A stretch of 63,292 nucleotides of DNA from Clostridia bacterium (GTDB lineage Bacteria > Bacillota > Clostridia > Christensenellales > QAND01). Every line of letters begins with the position of its first letter. The first letter of the stretch is position 1. Made by a program: the position numbers and the translations under genes. This document shows, in pieces, positions 1 to 8,970 of this stretch. The notes beneath the pieces are model-generated. The model made no database searches and had not been told where the DNA came from. It saw only the letters and a program-made list of their open reading frames with translations. Where the stretch lies: NCBI GenBank assembly GCA_017439715.1, contig JAFSIR010000024.1:1-63292 (forward strand), written 5' to 3'.

Positions 1-4
1 CTTC

Positions 5-33
5 TTGTGTTTTACCATTATCTATGTTATGTT
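5..33 (+). promoter_or_regulatory. possible promoter of the dehydrogenase gene
   Basis: TTGTGT (5-10) and TATGTT (28-33) are 17 bases apart, upstream of the gene starting at 116. Both boxes are imperfect and the window starts here, so another promoter could lie outside. Confidence 0.3.
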
Positions 34-115
34 AAATGTAATAGAGCGGAGGAAAACCGCTTAAAGTTTGGGTGTATGCCCTTGTAAGTCATTTTATTTT
101 TTAGGAGGTACTGTT

Positions 116-1186
116 ATGGCACAATTACCCGACAAGATCACCTTCGGCGCAATCATGGAGCCCAAAGTTGCGGAACTGCATCAGTACGATTTCCCTGTTG
201 TAGGGCCGGAAGATGTTGTGATCAAAATGCTCACCAACAACATCTGCACCACGGACTATCAGCATTGGGCCGGGCTGCGCAACCATCAGGGCTTCCCGAT
301 GGCGGGCGGCCATGAATGGGCCGGCATTATCGTGGACAAAGGCAAAGATGTTATCTCCGACCTTGAGATCGGCATGCAGGTCGGCTTGATGAGCAACGGT
401 TGCGGCATGTGCTTCAATTGCCGCCATGGCCGGACCAGCGACTGCACCAACACCAAAGGCCGCAACGCGGGCCCGGGGCCGGATGGCTTCCGCGGCAACA
501 AATGCTTTGCCAACTATCTGGTGTTCAACCAGAATCGCATCCTGCACATCAGCAATGATATCCCGCCCGCACAGGCCGGGTTCCTTGAGCCGGTGGCCAC
601 GGTCGTTCGCGGCATCAAGAAAGTGAACGTAAAACCCATGGAAGACGTTGTTATCATCGGCGCCGGCACCATGGGCCTTGTGAACGCGCAGGTCGCCAAA
701 GCCTGGGGCGCCCGCGTTATCATCACTGAGATCGACCCCAAGAAACTCGAGCGCGCCCGTTCCATGGGCTTTGCCGATGTGGTCGATGCGAAAGCAAACG
801 ATCCTGTTGAAGCGGTTAAAGACCTCACCGGCGGCGGCGCGGATTGCGTTATCGCGGCTGTGGGCGCCACCATCGCTTACAAACAGGGCTATCAGATGCT
901 CAAACCCCTGCGCGGCCGCCTGTCTCTGTTCCCGGCCGGATTCCCCAAGCCGGAACTGCAGGTGGACCCGAACGAACTGCACTATCGCAAGATCGAGATC
1001 ATCGGCACCATCGGCGCCGACACGGTTGACTTCGTCGATTCCGCAACGCTGATCAGCAAACGCCTGGTCGATTGCTCGTATTCGCTCGAAGGCGCGGTGT
1101 TCCCGCTGCGTGACCTGCAGAAAGCATACGAATTGGCGGCCACTCCGGGCACCTATCGTGTCACGGTCGACCTCCAAGGCGTGTAA
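116..1186 (+). CDS. zinc-dependent alcohol/polyol dehydrogenase (MDR family)
   Basis: Medium-chain NAD(P)-dependent dehydrogenase of 356 residues. The catalytic-zinc ligands expected for the family are visible as Cys44, the His66-Glu67 pair and Glu158. The structural-zinc lobe has Cys96, Cys99, Cys102 and Cys110. A Rossmann GAGTMG motif (182-187) binds the cofactor. The start is the ATG after an AGGAGG site at 104-109; an upstream in-frame ATG at 68 has no ribosome site. The family covers sorbitol, threonine and butanediol dehydrogenases and sequence alone does not fix the substrate. The aldolase gene downstream suggests a role in sugar or polyol breakdown, which is inference. Confidence 0.85.
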   Translation: MAQLPDKITFGAIMEPKVAELHQYDFPVVGPEDVVIKMLTNNICTTDYQHWAGLRNHQGFPMAGGHEWAGIIVDKGKDVISDLEIGMQVGLMSNGCGMCFNCRHGRTSDCTNTKGRNAGPGPDGFRGNKCFANYLVFNQNRILHISNDIPPAQAGFLEPVATVVRGIKKVNVKPMEDVVIIGAGTMGLVNAQVAKAWGARVIITEIDPKKLERARSMGFADVVDAKANDPVEAVKDLTGGGADCVIAAVGATIAYKQGYQMLKPLRGRLSLFPAGFPKPELQVDPNELHYRKIEIIGTIGADTVDFVDSATLISKRLVDCSYSLEGAVFPLRDLQKAYELAATPGTYRVTVDLQGV

Positions 1187-1200
1187 ACGATCCATATGGC

Positions 1201-1233
1201 GGAACAGCGCAATACTGCGCTGTTCCGTTTTTT
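1201..1233 (+). terminator. intrinsic terminator between dehydrogenase and aldolase genes
   Basis: A perfect 10-bp stem (1201-1210 with 1217-1226), a 6-base loop and a T run. It ends only 15 bases before the aldolase ATG, so read-through probably sets aldolase expression. Confidence 0.8.
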
Positions 1234-1248
1234 GAAAGGAAGAAAACC

Positions 1249-2073
1249 ATGCTTGTTTCTATGATCCCTATGCTGCAAAAAGCGCGTGCGGAGGGCTACG
1301 GCGTGGCCGCGCCCAGCGTGAACAACGAAGATGCAATCTACGGCGCAGTAGCCGCGGCGGAAGAATGCAACACCCCCGTGATTCTTGATATCTCCTTCGG
1401 TCTTACGCGCAACGTGGTTCGCTTGGGCCGCCTTGCCGAGGATATTGCGCGGGATGCCCGCGTGCCCGTGGCCATCAATCAGGACCATGGCCGTGAATTT
1501 GAGCATGCCATCTGGTGCATCCGCGCCGGGTTCACCGATATCATGGTAGACCGCAGCCAGCTGCCGTTTGAAGAAAACATTGCTCAGGTGGCAGACCTGA
1601 CCCGCATTGCCCACGCAGTCAATGTTGGTGTGGAAGCGGAGCTGGGCCATGTGGGTCAGGGCTATCAGTATGAGATCGACCGCGATGCGGCACTGACCGA
1701 CCCGGCCATGGCCAAAGAATACTGCGAGCGCACGGGGATCGACTGCCTGGCCATTGCCATCGGCACGGCGCACGGCGAATACAAGGGCACGCCCTACCTT
1801 GATTTTGACCGGCTGCACGCGATTTTTGACAAAGTGTCTCTGCCGCTGGTGCTGCACGGCGGCTCCGGCACCGGGGATGAAAACCTTGCCAAAGCCACGC
1901 ACGAGGGCATCAGCAAAGTTAACCTGGCGACCGACCTGTTCATGGCCGGCTGGCAGGCGGCGCTGGATTCCGGCTGCCGTGACGGGCGCACCGCGTATCG
2001 CCATATTGAGCGGGGCTACAAGGAAAAACTCATGCACTTCATGCGCCTGTTCGGTCAGGTAAACAAAGCGTGA
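1249..2073 (+). CDS. class II (zinc) ketose-bisphosphate aldolase
   Basis: Fructose-bisphosphate/tagatose-bisphosphate-type aldolase of 274 residues, a usual size. Class II aldolases use a divalent metal to cleave ketose-1,6-bisphosphates into DHAP and an aldehyde. Visible motifs are DHG at 79-81 (first zinc His80), EAELG near 129-133, the GTAHG segment and the phosphate-binding HGGSGTG. The residues before DHG read NQ where many homologues have LDHG, a conservative variation. A GAAAGGAAG site precedes the ATG. It lies after the dehydrogenase with a terminator between them, so the two may be partly co-transcribed. Fructose versus tagatose specificity (fba versus gatY/kbaY) cannot be decided here. 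Confidence 0.85.
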   Translation: MLVSMIPMLQKARAEGYGVAAPSVNNEDAIYGAVAAAEECNTPVILDISFGLTRNVVRLGRLAEDIARDARVPVAINQDHGREFEHAIWCIRAGFTDIMVDRSQLPFEENIAQVADLTRIAHAVNVGVEAELGHVGQGYQYEIDRDAALTDPAMAKEYCERTGIDCLAIAIGTAHGEYKGTPYLDFDRLHAIFDKVSLPLVLHGGSGTGDENLAKATHEGISKVNLATDLFMAGWQAALDSGCRDGRTAYRHIERGYKEKLMHFMRLFGQVNKA

Positions 2074-2090
2074 GCATCGTTTTTTGAACA

Positions 2091-2122
2091 AAAAGCGGGC
2101 CTGAACAAGGCCCGCTTTTTTA
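2091..2122 (+). terminator. intrinsic terminator after the aldolase gene
   Basis: AAGCGGGCCT and AGGCCCGCTT arms around a short loop, followed by a T run. Confidence 0.85.
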
Positions 2123-2133
2123 TAACAAGTTTT

Positions 2134-2164
2134 TTCTTGCCCGCGCATAAAAACAAGGTATAAT
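2134..2164 (+). promoter_or_regulatory. probable promoter of the DUF368 gene
   Basis: A perfect TATAAT lies at 2159-2164. The -35 element is weak (TTCTTG or CTTGCC around 2134-2142). It sits just after the aldolase terminator and 64 bases before the next ATG. Confidence 0.4.
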
Positions 2165-2227
2165 AAATAAGTCTATATCTGTTCATGCCGGCCTGTTTTG
2201 ACCGGCGCATGAAAGGATGCATCAATC

Positions 2228-3067
2228 ATGAAATCCCTTGTTAATTATCTCAAAGGCATCGTTGTCGGCGTGGGCGGCATTGCCCCCGGGCTGAGCGGCA
2301 GTGTGATGCTGATCATCCTCGGCCTGTATGAAAGAACGATTGCCGCCATTGGCACGATGTTTAAAAACTTCAAGGCCAATGTGGCGTTTCTCATCCCCCT
2401 GCTGCTGGGGTTCGGCACGGGCGTTCTGCTGTTCAGCAAAGCAGTGGATTTCCTGCTTGCCGAATATGAGTTTACCACGCGGTATCTGTTCCTCGGCCTT
2501 GTGGTGGGCACGGTGCCGTTGTTTTACAAAGAAGTGAAGAAAAACGGGTTCGGCAAACGCTATGTGGCAACGATCATTGCTGCCGCCGGGCTGGGGCTGT
2601 TCCTGTTCTCGTTTAACAGCAGCCTGTTCCCTGCGATCACAAACCCCAACCTGCTGCAGTCTGTGCTACTGGGCGTGGCGGTGGCCGGTTCTGCCATCGT
2701 GCCGGGCGTTGACAGCGCGGTGATCCTTTCTGCCCTTGGCCTGTACGAGTTATATGTCAGCTCCCTGGCAAACCTGAACATGCCCATCCTGCTGCCCGCA
2801 GCGGCCGGCCTTGTCATCGGCGCGATTACGGTGTCTATTTTCATGAACATGCTGATCAAGCGCTTCTATACCGGCACGTTCTCTGTGATCTTCGGCCTTT
2901 TCCTGTCCATCATTCCCAGCGTTGTAAACGAAAGCTGTGTAATTGCCTCTGCAGGCGATGGGGCCTTTGCCGCGCTTTGCATAGTGGTCGGATTCGCCGT
3001 TTCCTTCTATCTTGGCGATATTCAGGGCAACAACGAACGGCTCAAAAAACTGTTCGGCAAAAAATAA
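2228..3067 (+). CDS. DUF368 integral membrane protein (undecaprenyl-phosphate translocase family)
   Basis: A 279-residue polytopic membrane protein with roughly eight hydrophobic segments. The start shows the family signature: a glycine-rich VGVGGIAPGLSGS segment at about residues 12-24, echoed by an AGSAIVPGVDSA segment near 155, which fits an internal duplication. DUF368 proteins (PopT) have been linked to recycling undecaprenyl phosphate across the membrane for cell-wall synthesis; applying that here rests on family membership. The start codon follows GAAAGGATG. The gene stands alone between two terminators. Confidence 0.85.
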   Translation: MKSLVNYLKGIVVGVGGIAPGLSGSVMLIILGLYERTIAAIGTMFKNFKANVAFLIPLLLGFGTGVLLFSKAVDFLLAEYEFTTRYLFLGLVVGTVPLFYKEVKKNGFGKRYVATIIAAAGLGLFLFSFNSSLFPAITNPNLLQSVLLGVAVAGSAIVPGVDSAVILSALGLYELYVSSLANLNMPILLPAAAGLVIGAITVSIFMNMLIKRFYTGTFSVIFGLFLSIIPSVVNESCVIASAGDGAFAALCIVVGFAVSFYLGDIQGNNERLKKLFGKK

Positions 3068-3077
3068 AGCAGCCAAT

Positions 3078-3113
3078 AAAAAAAGGCGCTGTTCGCATGA
3101 ACAGCGCCTTTTG
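3078..3113. terminator. bidirectional terminator, DUF368 / purL
   Basis: A 12-bp stem (3083-3094 with 3099-3110) with a 4-base loop, A-rich on the left and T-rich on the right. It serves the two convergent genes. Confidence 0.85.
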
Positions 3114-3118
3114 TGTTT

Positions 3119-6100
3119 TTATTTGAAGTACAGAACGCCCGCTTCAAACAGGTGCTGGTCCTGATCGCCGGGGATATTGATCGCAACGCCCGTGCCGATG
3201 CGCTCGCTGTGCCCCATCTTGCCAAGAATGCGGCCGTCCGGGCTGCAAATGCCCTCGATCGCCGCCACAGACCCGTTCGGGTTGTCCGGCATATCCACAG
3301 CGGGTTCTCCCTGCGCCGTTATATACTGGAAGGCGATCTGGTTGTTTTCGATCAGGGCTTTGAGCGCCTTTTCGTCTGCTGCAAAGCGGCCTTCGCCATG
3401 CGAGATGGGCACGATATGCTCCTGCCCGGGTTTGAGCAGAGACAACCAGGGCGATTTCGTGCTCACAACGCGGGTGCGCGCCATGGTGGAAATATGCCGG
3501 CCGATAGAGTTGAATGTCAGCGTCGGCGCGTCTTCCGCGATCGGCATAATGCGCCCGCCCGGCAGCAAGCCCAGCTTGATCAGCGCCTGAAAACCGTTAC
3601 AAATGCCAAGGGCCAAACCGTCGCGCTGATAAAGCAGGCGGTCAACCGCCGCGGCGATCTGCGCACTGCGCATGGTAACGGCAATGAATTTGCCGCTGCC
3701 GTCCGGCTCATCACCGGCGGAGAAGCCACCCGGCAGCATCAGGATCTGCGCGTTATCGATCGCTTTGGCCAGCCGCTCGATCGAATCGGCCACGCCGGCC
3801 GGCGTCAGGTTGTTGATCACAACCTGCTCGCACACCGCGCCCGCTTTTTCAAACGCCCGCTGCGTGTCATACTCGCAGTTGATGCCCGGGAACACCGGGA
3901 TCACAACACGCGGCTGCGCGGCTTTATACTGCCCACGGCGCTGCTCTGCCGGTGCATACAGCGGAACCTGCGCCATCTGCGGGCGGAAATCGGCCCGCGT
4001 GGGGAACACGCTCTCCAGCTTATCTTCAAACCCACGCTGCAGCTCGCTCAGCGCAATCTGTGCGCCGTTAACACGGATCACAGCGCTTTCATCCGCCTGG
4101 CCGACCAACACAGCGTTCAGCCCATTTAATGCCTCCGCATCGCTCACGGCCACCACAAGGTCGCCCACGCGCGGGGCAAACAGCTCATCGCGGCTCGGCT
4201 CGCCTTCAAAGGCAAAGCCAAGGGCGTTGCCCAGGCACATGCGCACCACAGCAGCCGCCAGGCCGCCCTCGCGCACCACGGCCGCGGCCTGCAATTGGCG
4301 CGCCGCGCTCAGCGCTGCCATCCGGTCAAGGATCAGGCGAATCTTGTCATATTCGGGCAGGCCGCATTCATCCGCCGGCAGCGGAATGCGATACAACATT
4401 TGCCCGCTCTCAAGCACGGCAGATACCGTGCGGGAAGCCTTGGTAGGCGCAATGGCAAAACTAATCAGCGTCGGCGGCACATGATATTCCTGGAAGGAAC
4501 CGCTCATGGAGTCTTTCCCACCGATTGCGGCCACATCAAGCCCCATCTGCGCGCCCAGCGCGCCCAAAAGGCTGGAAGCCGGTTTTCCCCATTTTTCGGG
4601 CACATCGCGCAGGCTCTCAAAATACTCCTGGAAGGACAGCCGCGCCTGCCGCGCATCGCCGCCCGCCGCTGCAATCTTCATCAGCGACTGCACAACGGCA
4701 TACGCGCCTGCGTGCAGGGGGCTCCAGTTGGCGATCAGGGGCATAAAGCCAAAGGCCATCACCGTTGCATCGTCCGTTTCGCCATTAACCGGCATCTTGG
4801 CTACCATGGCTTCTTCGGCCGTCATCTGCGTTTTTCCGCCAAACGGCATGAGCACCGAGCGGGCGCCGATGGAGGAATCGAACCGCTCCACCAACCCTTT
4901 TTGAGAAGCGGTGTTGAGCGTTTTCATGTTTTCCGCCAGCGCCTGGGCCAGCGGCAGATCGCACAGCGCTTTCGGTGCACTGGCCATCGGGTTATCGCCA
5001 TTGGGCGCCTGGAGGTAGGCTTTGGCCTGCTGCTGCACACCCGCACTGTCCAAAAACTCGCGGGAGATGTTTACAATCTCGTCTCCGCGCCACTGCATCA
5101 CAAGGCGGGGGCTTTCCGTTACTTCCGCCACCACAACGGCTTCCAGGTTTTCTTCATCGGCATAAGCGGTAAACGCAGCAACATCTTTGTCGGCGATCAC
5201 CATGGCCATGCGTTCCTGGCTTTCGGAAATGGCAAGCTCCGTGCCGTTAAGGCCTTCGTATTTTTTGAGGATCACATCAAGATCGATCTTGAGCCCGTCT
5301 GCCAGCTCGCCGATGGCCACGCACACGCCGCCGGCGCCAAAATCGTTGCACCGCTTGATCAGCGAGATCGCGCGGGAGTTGCGCATCAGGCGCTGTATTT
5401 TCCGTTCGGTCAGCGGGTTGCCCTTTTGCACCTGCGCCCCGCAATCGGAGAGCGAATTGGCATCATGGGAAACGCTGCTGCCCGTGGCGCCGCCAATGCC
5501 GTCACGCCCGGTGCGCCCGCCCAGGAGCACCACTTTGTCGCCCGGTGCCGGCGTAAGGCGGATCACATCGCTCTGCTTGGCCGCGCCCACCACGGCGCCC
5601 ACTTCCATGCGTTTTGCCACATATCCGGGGTCATAGATCTCAAACACCTGCCCGGTGGCCAGGCCGATCTGGTTTCCGTAAGAGGAGAAGCCGGCCGCCG
5701 CTCCGGTGGTGATCAAGCGCTGGGGCAGCCGCCCCGGCACCGTTTCATTCAGCGGGGTCAGCGGGTCAGCGCTGCCCGTTACGCGCATGGCCTGATGCGT
5801 ATAACCGCGCCCGGCCAAAATATCGCGGATCGCGCCGCCAAGGCACGTGGCCGCGCCGCCGAACGGCTCAATCTCCGTGGGATGGTTGTGTGTTTCGTTT
5901 TTAAACTGAAGCAGCCAGTTTTCGGTGTTCCCGTCCACCGTAACGGGCATCACCACAGAACAGGCGTTGATCTCCGCGCTCTGGTCAAGGTTGTCAAGCA
6001 GCCCCGCCTGTTTCTGGGCCCGCGCTGCGATGGTGCCAAGATCCATCAATGTTACCGGCTTTTGGCTGCGGCCTGTTTGCTCCCGCGTTTTTTCATACAG

Positions 6101-6856
6101 CGCCATGGCTTTTTCAAACGCCGGGCGATACGGCCCATCGGGCAGCTTCACTTCCGTGAGCACGGTGTGGAACGTGGTGTGCCGGCAATGATCCGACCAA
6201 TAGGTATCCAGCACGCGGATTTCCGTTTCCGAAGGATCGCGTTTTTCTTCGTTTTTAAAATAGTTTTGGGCAAACAGCAGGTCTTCTACCGACATGGCCA
6301 GCCCCATTTGGCGGTGCATCTGCTCAATTCCGGCGCGGTCAAGCGCACGGAACCCGCCCAGCCGCTCAATATCCGCCGGACGCACGGCCTCCATGCGCAG
6401 GGTTTCCGGTTTTTCCATCGACGCCAGGCGCGAATCCACCGGGTTGATGCAATAACGCTGCACAGCCTCGATCTGCGCTGCCGTAAGGTCACCCTTGAGC
6501 ATCAGCACGCGCGCGTTGCGAATTTCCGGGTCATAGCCCAGCATCCGGGCGGACTGCATGGCGCTGTCTGCCCTCAGGTCGTACTGCCCGGGCAGATATT
6601 CCATGGCAAACGCTGTCCACCCCGGTTGAACCGCCAGCGTTTCAACATACACAGTATCGGCATTGGGCTCAGACAGGATGGTTTTGCAAACAACATCAAA
6701 GCCCTCGTCATCCAGCCCTTCCAGATCGTACCTGTTCAAGCAGCGCACTGCCTGCAGCCCGTCCAGCTGCAGCTGTTCGCGCAGATCGCTCAGCTGGCGC
6801 GCCGCCTCCATATCAAATCCCGGCCGTTTTTCTACATATACCCGTCGAATCGCCAT
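3119..6856 (-). CDS. purL: phosphoribosylformylglycinamidine synthase, single-chain PurL
   Basis: FGAM synthase (1,245 residues), fourth step of purine synthesis: it converts FGAR, ATP and glutamine to FGAM. It is the long fused form: an N-terminal PurS-like part, two AIR-synthase-type ATP-binding halves (NETHNHPTEIEPFGGAAT motif) and a C-terminal class I glutaminase. The glutaminase triad is visible as Cys1086 in GICNGF, His1216 and Glu1218 in GHSER. Many Bacilli use separate PurS/PurQ/PurL; the fused form is usual in clostridia and proteobacteria. No other pur gene is adjacent. It has its own promoter and follows the glmS terminator. Confidence 0.97.
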   Translation of the reverse strand: MAIRRVYVEKRPGFDMEAARQLSDLREQLQLDGLQAVRCLNRYDLEGLDDEGFDVVCKTILSEPNADTVYVETLAVQPGWTAFAMEYLPGQYDLRADSAMQSARMLGYDPEIRNARVLMLKGDLTAAQIEAVQRYCINPVDSRLASMEKPETLRMEAVRPADIERLGGFRALDRAGIEQMHRQMGLAMSVEDLLFAQNYFKNEEKRDPSETEIRVLDTYWSDHCRHTTFHTVLTEVKLPDGPYRPAFEKAMALYEKTREQTGRSQKPVTLMDLGTIAARAQKQAGLLDNLDQSAEINACSVVMPVTVDGNTENWLLQFKNETHNHPTEIEPFGGAATCLGGAIRDILAGRGYTHQAMRVTGSADPLTPLNETVPGRLPQRLITTGAAAGFSSYGNQIGLATGQVFEIYDPGYVAKRMEVGAVVGAAKQSDVIRLTPAPGDKVVLLGGRTGRDGIGGATGSSVSHDANSLSDCGAQVQKGNPLTERKIQRLMRNSRAISLIKRCNDFGAGGVCVAIGELADGLKIDLDVILKKYEGLNGTELAISESQERMAMVIADKDVAAFTAYADEENLEAVVVAEVTESPRLVMQWRGDEIVNISREFLDSAGVQQQAKAYLQAPNGDNPMASAPKALCDLPLAQALAENMKTLNTASQKGLVERFDSSIGARSVLMPFGGKTQMTAEEAMVAKMPVNGETDDATVMAFGFMPLIANWSPLHAGAYAVVQSLMKIAAAGGDARQARLSFQEYFESLRDVPEKWGKPASSLLGALGAQMGLDVAAIGGKDSMSGSFQEYHVPPTLISFAIAPTKASRTVSAVLESGQMLYRIPLPADECGLPEYDKIRLILDRMAALSAARQLQAAAVVREGGLAAAVVRMCLGNALGFAFEGEPSRDELFAPRVGDLVVAVSDAEALNGLNAVLVGQADESAVIRVNGAQIALSELQRGFEDKLESVFPTRADFRPQMAQVPLYAPAEQRRGQYKAAQPRVVIPVFPGINCEYDTQRAFEKAGAVCEQVVINNLTPAGVADSIERLAKAIDNAQILMLPGGFSAGDEPDGSGKFIAVTMRSAQIAAAVDRLLYQRDGLALGICNGFQALIKLGLLPGGRIMPIAEDAPTLTFNSIGRHISTMARTRVVSTKSPWLSLLKPGQEHIVPISHGEGRFAADEKALKALIENNQIAFQYITAQGEPAVDMPDNPNGSVAAIEGICSPDGRILGKMGHSERIGTGVAINIPGDQDQHLFEAGVLYFK

Positions 6857-6908
6857 TGTCTGTGCCTCACCTTTCCAAAGCCACTGTCAGCGGATTATTC
6901 ATTGAATA

Positions 6909-6937
6909 ATTTTATCATATCCCCTACCCTACCGCAA
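6909..6937 (-). promoter_or_regulatory. promoter of purL
   Basis: On the minus strand TTGCGG (6937-6932) and TAAAAT (6914-6909) are separated by 17 bases. The same pair of hexamers and spacing occurs upstream of glmS. No purine riboswitch is visible between it and the ATG. Confidence 0.6.
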
Positions 6938-6949
6938 TGCGATAACGGC

Positions 6950-6984
6950 AAATAAAAAAACAGCCCTGTTTAAAACAGGGCTGT
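6950..6984 (-). terminator. intrinsic terminator of glmS
   Basis: Inverted repeat at 6961-6983 (AGCCCTGTT / AACAGGGCT) followed on the minus strand by a T tract. Confidence 0.85.
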
Positions 6985-6994
6985 TTGCCGTTTT

Positions 6995-8833
6995 TTATTC
7001 CACGGTAACGCTCTTGGCAAGGTTGCGCGGCTGGTCAATATCCGTGCCGCGTTCCAGCGCCATATAGTAGCCGAACAGCTGCCCGGGGATGGCAACCAGG
7101 ATGGGGGTGAAGATATCCGGGCATTCCGGTATCCGCCACACTTCGTCCACTTCGCTCTCAATGCGCGTTTCGCTTTCCTTCACAAAGGCGATCACGTATC
7201 CGCCGCGCACTTTAACTTCCTTGATGTTGGAAATCATCTTGTCGATCAGATCCGTCTGCGTGGCAATGGCGCACACCAGCGTGCCGTCTTCCACCAGGGA
7301 AAGCGTGCCGTGCTTGAGCTCACCCGCCGGATACGCTTCCGTCTGCACATAGGAGATCTCTTTTAGTTTGAGCGCCGCTTCCATGCAGCTGATCGCATCC
7401 AGATGGCGGCCGATATAGAAACTGTTGCGGATGGAGCGGAAATGGTTGGCCGCATGCGCCTGGATTTCCCAGCTGTCCACAAGTATCTGCGCTTTGGCGG
7501 AAAGCTGATCCATCTCGTGCAGGTAATCCGCCAGTTCGTCTTCCGTCATCTTGCCGCGTTTCACCGCAAGGTCTGCCGCCAGTGCATAAGCAACCATCTG
7601 CTGAGAAACGAACGCTTTGGTGGAGGCCACAGCGATCTCGGGGCCGGCCCAGGTATAGATCACATAATCGGCTTCGCGGGCCACCGTGCTGCCCACCACA
7701 TTGGTGATCGCCAGTGTTTTCACGCCGCAATTTTTCGCTTCGCGCAGCGCGGCAATGGTGTCTGCCGTTTCGCCGCTCTGGCTGATCACGATAAACAGCG
7801 AGTTATCCTGAATAATGGGGTCGCGATACCGGAACTCAGACGCGATCTCGACCTGCGTGGGAATGCCTGCCAGTTTTTCAAAAATGAACCGGCTGACCAT
7901 GCCAACATGGTAAGACGTGCCACAGGCGCTGATAATGATGTTTTTGATCGCATTGGCATCTTCTTCGTTGATGGGCATCGCATCTTTGCGGAAGCGCAGC
8001 TTGTTGGCACGGCCGATCTCGATCAACGGGGCCAGCGTGTTATGGATGGCTGCCGGCTCTTCATGGATCTCTTTGAGCATGAAATGCGCATAGCCGCCTT
8101 TTTCCGCTGCTTTAACATCCCAGTCCACATGCATGGCTTCTTTGGTTTTTTCGTTACCCAAGCAATCGTAGAACGAAATGCCCTCCGGGCGAACACGGGC
8201 GATATCAAAATCGTCCAGCAGATACACATCGCGTGTGTATTCCAAAAGCGCCGGGATATCAGACGCGATCAGGGAACCGTGGTCGGTTTTGCCCAACACC
8301 AACGGGCTGTCTTTACGAGTGCAGTACAGGGTGTCCGGATCATCTTTGCTGGCGATCGCCAGTGCGAAAGAACCCTGGAGCATCGGCAGAACACGGATCA
8401 GCGTTTCCAGCATGCTGCCGGTGTAATACGTACGGATCAGGTGAGGCACAACTTCCGTATCCGTTTCGGAGCGGAACACACAACCGCGCGCGATCAGGGC
8501 TTCTTTGAGCTCCTGATAGTTTTCGATAATGCCGTTGTGCACAATCGCGATTGCGCCATCGCCATCCGTATGCGGATGAGAGTTGATGTCAGACGGTTCG
8601 CCATGCGTTGCCCAGCGGGTATGCCCGATGCCTACGCAGCCGGCCACCGGCGCCGCTTCGATCCTCCCGGCCAGCTCGCTGAGTTTGCCCTTAGCCTTTT
8701 TAACCACAAGTTCGCTGCCGTTATACACAGCAATACCTGCGCTGTCGTACCCGCGGTATTCCAGACGGGAGAGACCGCGCATCAAGATAGGCGTTGCCTG
8801 CTCACTTCCGGTGTAGCCAACGATACCACACAT
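6995..8833 (-). CDS. glmS: glutamine--fructose-6-phosphate aminotransferase (isomerizing)
   Basis: Glucosamine-6-phosphate synthase, 612 residues, which makes GlcN6P for peptidoglycan. It begins MCGIVGY, so Cys2 becomes the N-terminal nucleophile of the class II glutaminase (about 1-220). Two SIS sugar-isomerase domains follow (about 290-420 and 460-600), including the SQSGETADT motif. The protein ends with the conserved KSVTVE tail. The start is fixed by the catalytic cysteine and by an AAGGAGGA site at 8841-8848; longer in-frame versions starting upstream are not credible. No glmS ribozyme is seen in the short leader. Confidence 0.97.
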   Translation of the reverse strand: MCGIVGYTGSEQATPILMRGLSRLEYRGYDSAGIAVYNGSELVVKKAKGKLSELAGRIEAAPVAGCVGIGHTRWATHGEPSDINSHPHTDGDGAIAIVHNGIIENYQELKEALIARGCVFRSETDTEVVPHLIRTYYTGSMLETLIRVLPMLQGSFALAIASKDDPDTLYCTRKDSPLVLGKTDHGSLIASDIPALLEYTRDVYLLDDFDIARVRPEGISFYDCLGNEKTKEAMHVDWDVKAAEKGGYAHFMLKEIHEEPAAIHNTLAPLIEIGRANKLRFRKDAMPINEEDANAIKNIIISACGTSYHVGMVSRFIFEKLAGIPTQVEIASEFRYRDPIIQDNSLFIVISQSGETADTIAALREAKNCGVKTLAITNVVGSTVAREADYVIYTWAGPEIAVASTKAFVSQQMVAYALAADLAVKRGKMTEDELADYLHEMDQLSAKAQILVDSWEIQAHAANHFRSIRNSFYIGRHLDAISCMEAALKLKEISYVQTEAYPAGELKHGTLSLVEDGTLVCAIATQTDLIDKMISNIKEVKVRGGYVIAFVKESETRIESEVDEVWRIPECPDIFTPILVAIPGQLFGYYMALERGTDIDQPRNLAKSVTVE

Positions 8834-8916
8834 TCTAATATCCTCCTTAAAATCCTTTCCCCGGCTTCGGCCGGAAAAAGCTGTTGCGCCCCGATAGCAC
8901 ACAAGGCGACAAGTGT

Positions 8917-8945
8917 ATTTTACCATCATCACTACGTTCCCGCAA
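8917..8945 (-). promoter_or_regulatory. promoter of glmS
   Basis: TTGCGG (8945-8940) and TAAAAT (8922-8917), 17-base spacer, minus strand. It is identical in both hexamers to the purL promoter. Confidence 0.65.
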
Positions 8946-8970
8946 TGATGAAACATATGCTTGTTGTTTT

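Noticed and set aside
4295-6955. 886-codon open frame antisense to purL
   Set aside because: It mirrors an intact, conserved gene, has no ribosome site and a His/Arg/Gln-rich product typical of antisense frames in GC-rich codon usage.
8834-8970. glmS ribozyme upstream of glmS
   Set aside because: The leader is about 85 nt after the predicted start site and lacks the conserved ribozyme core.
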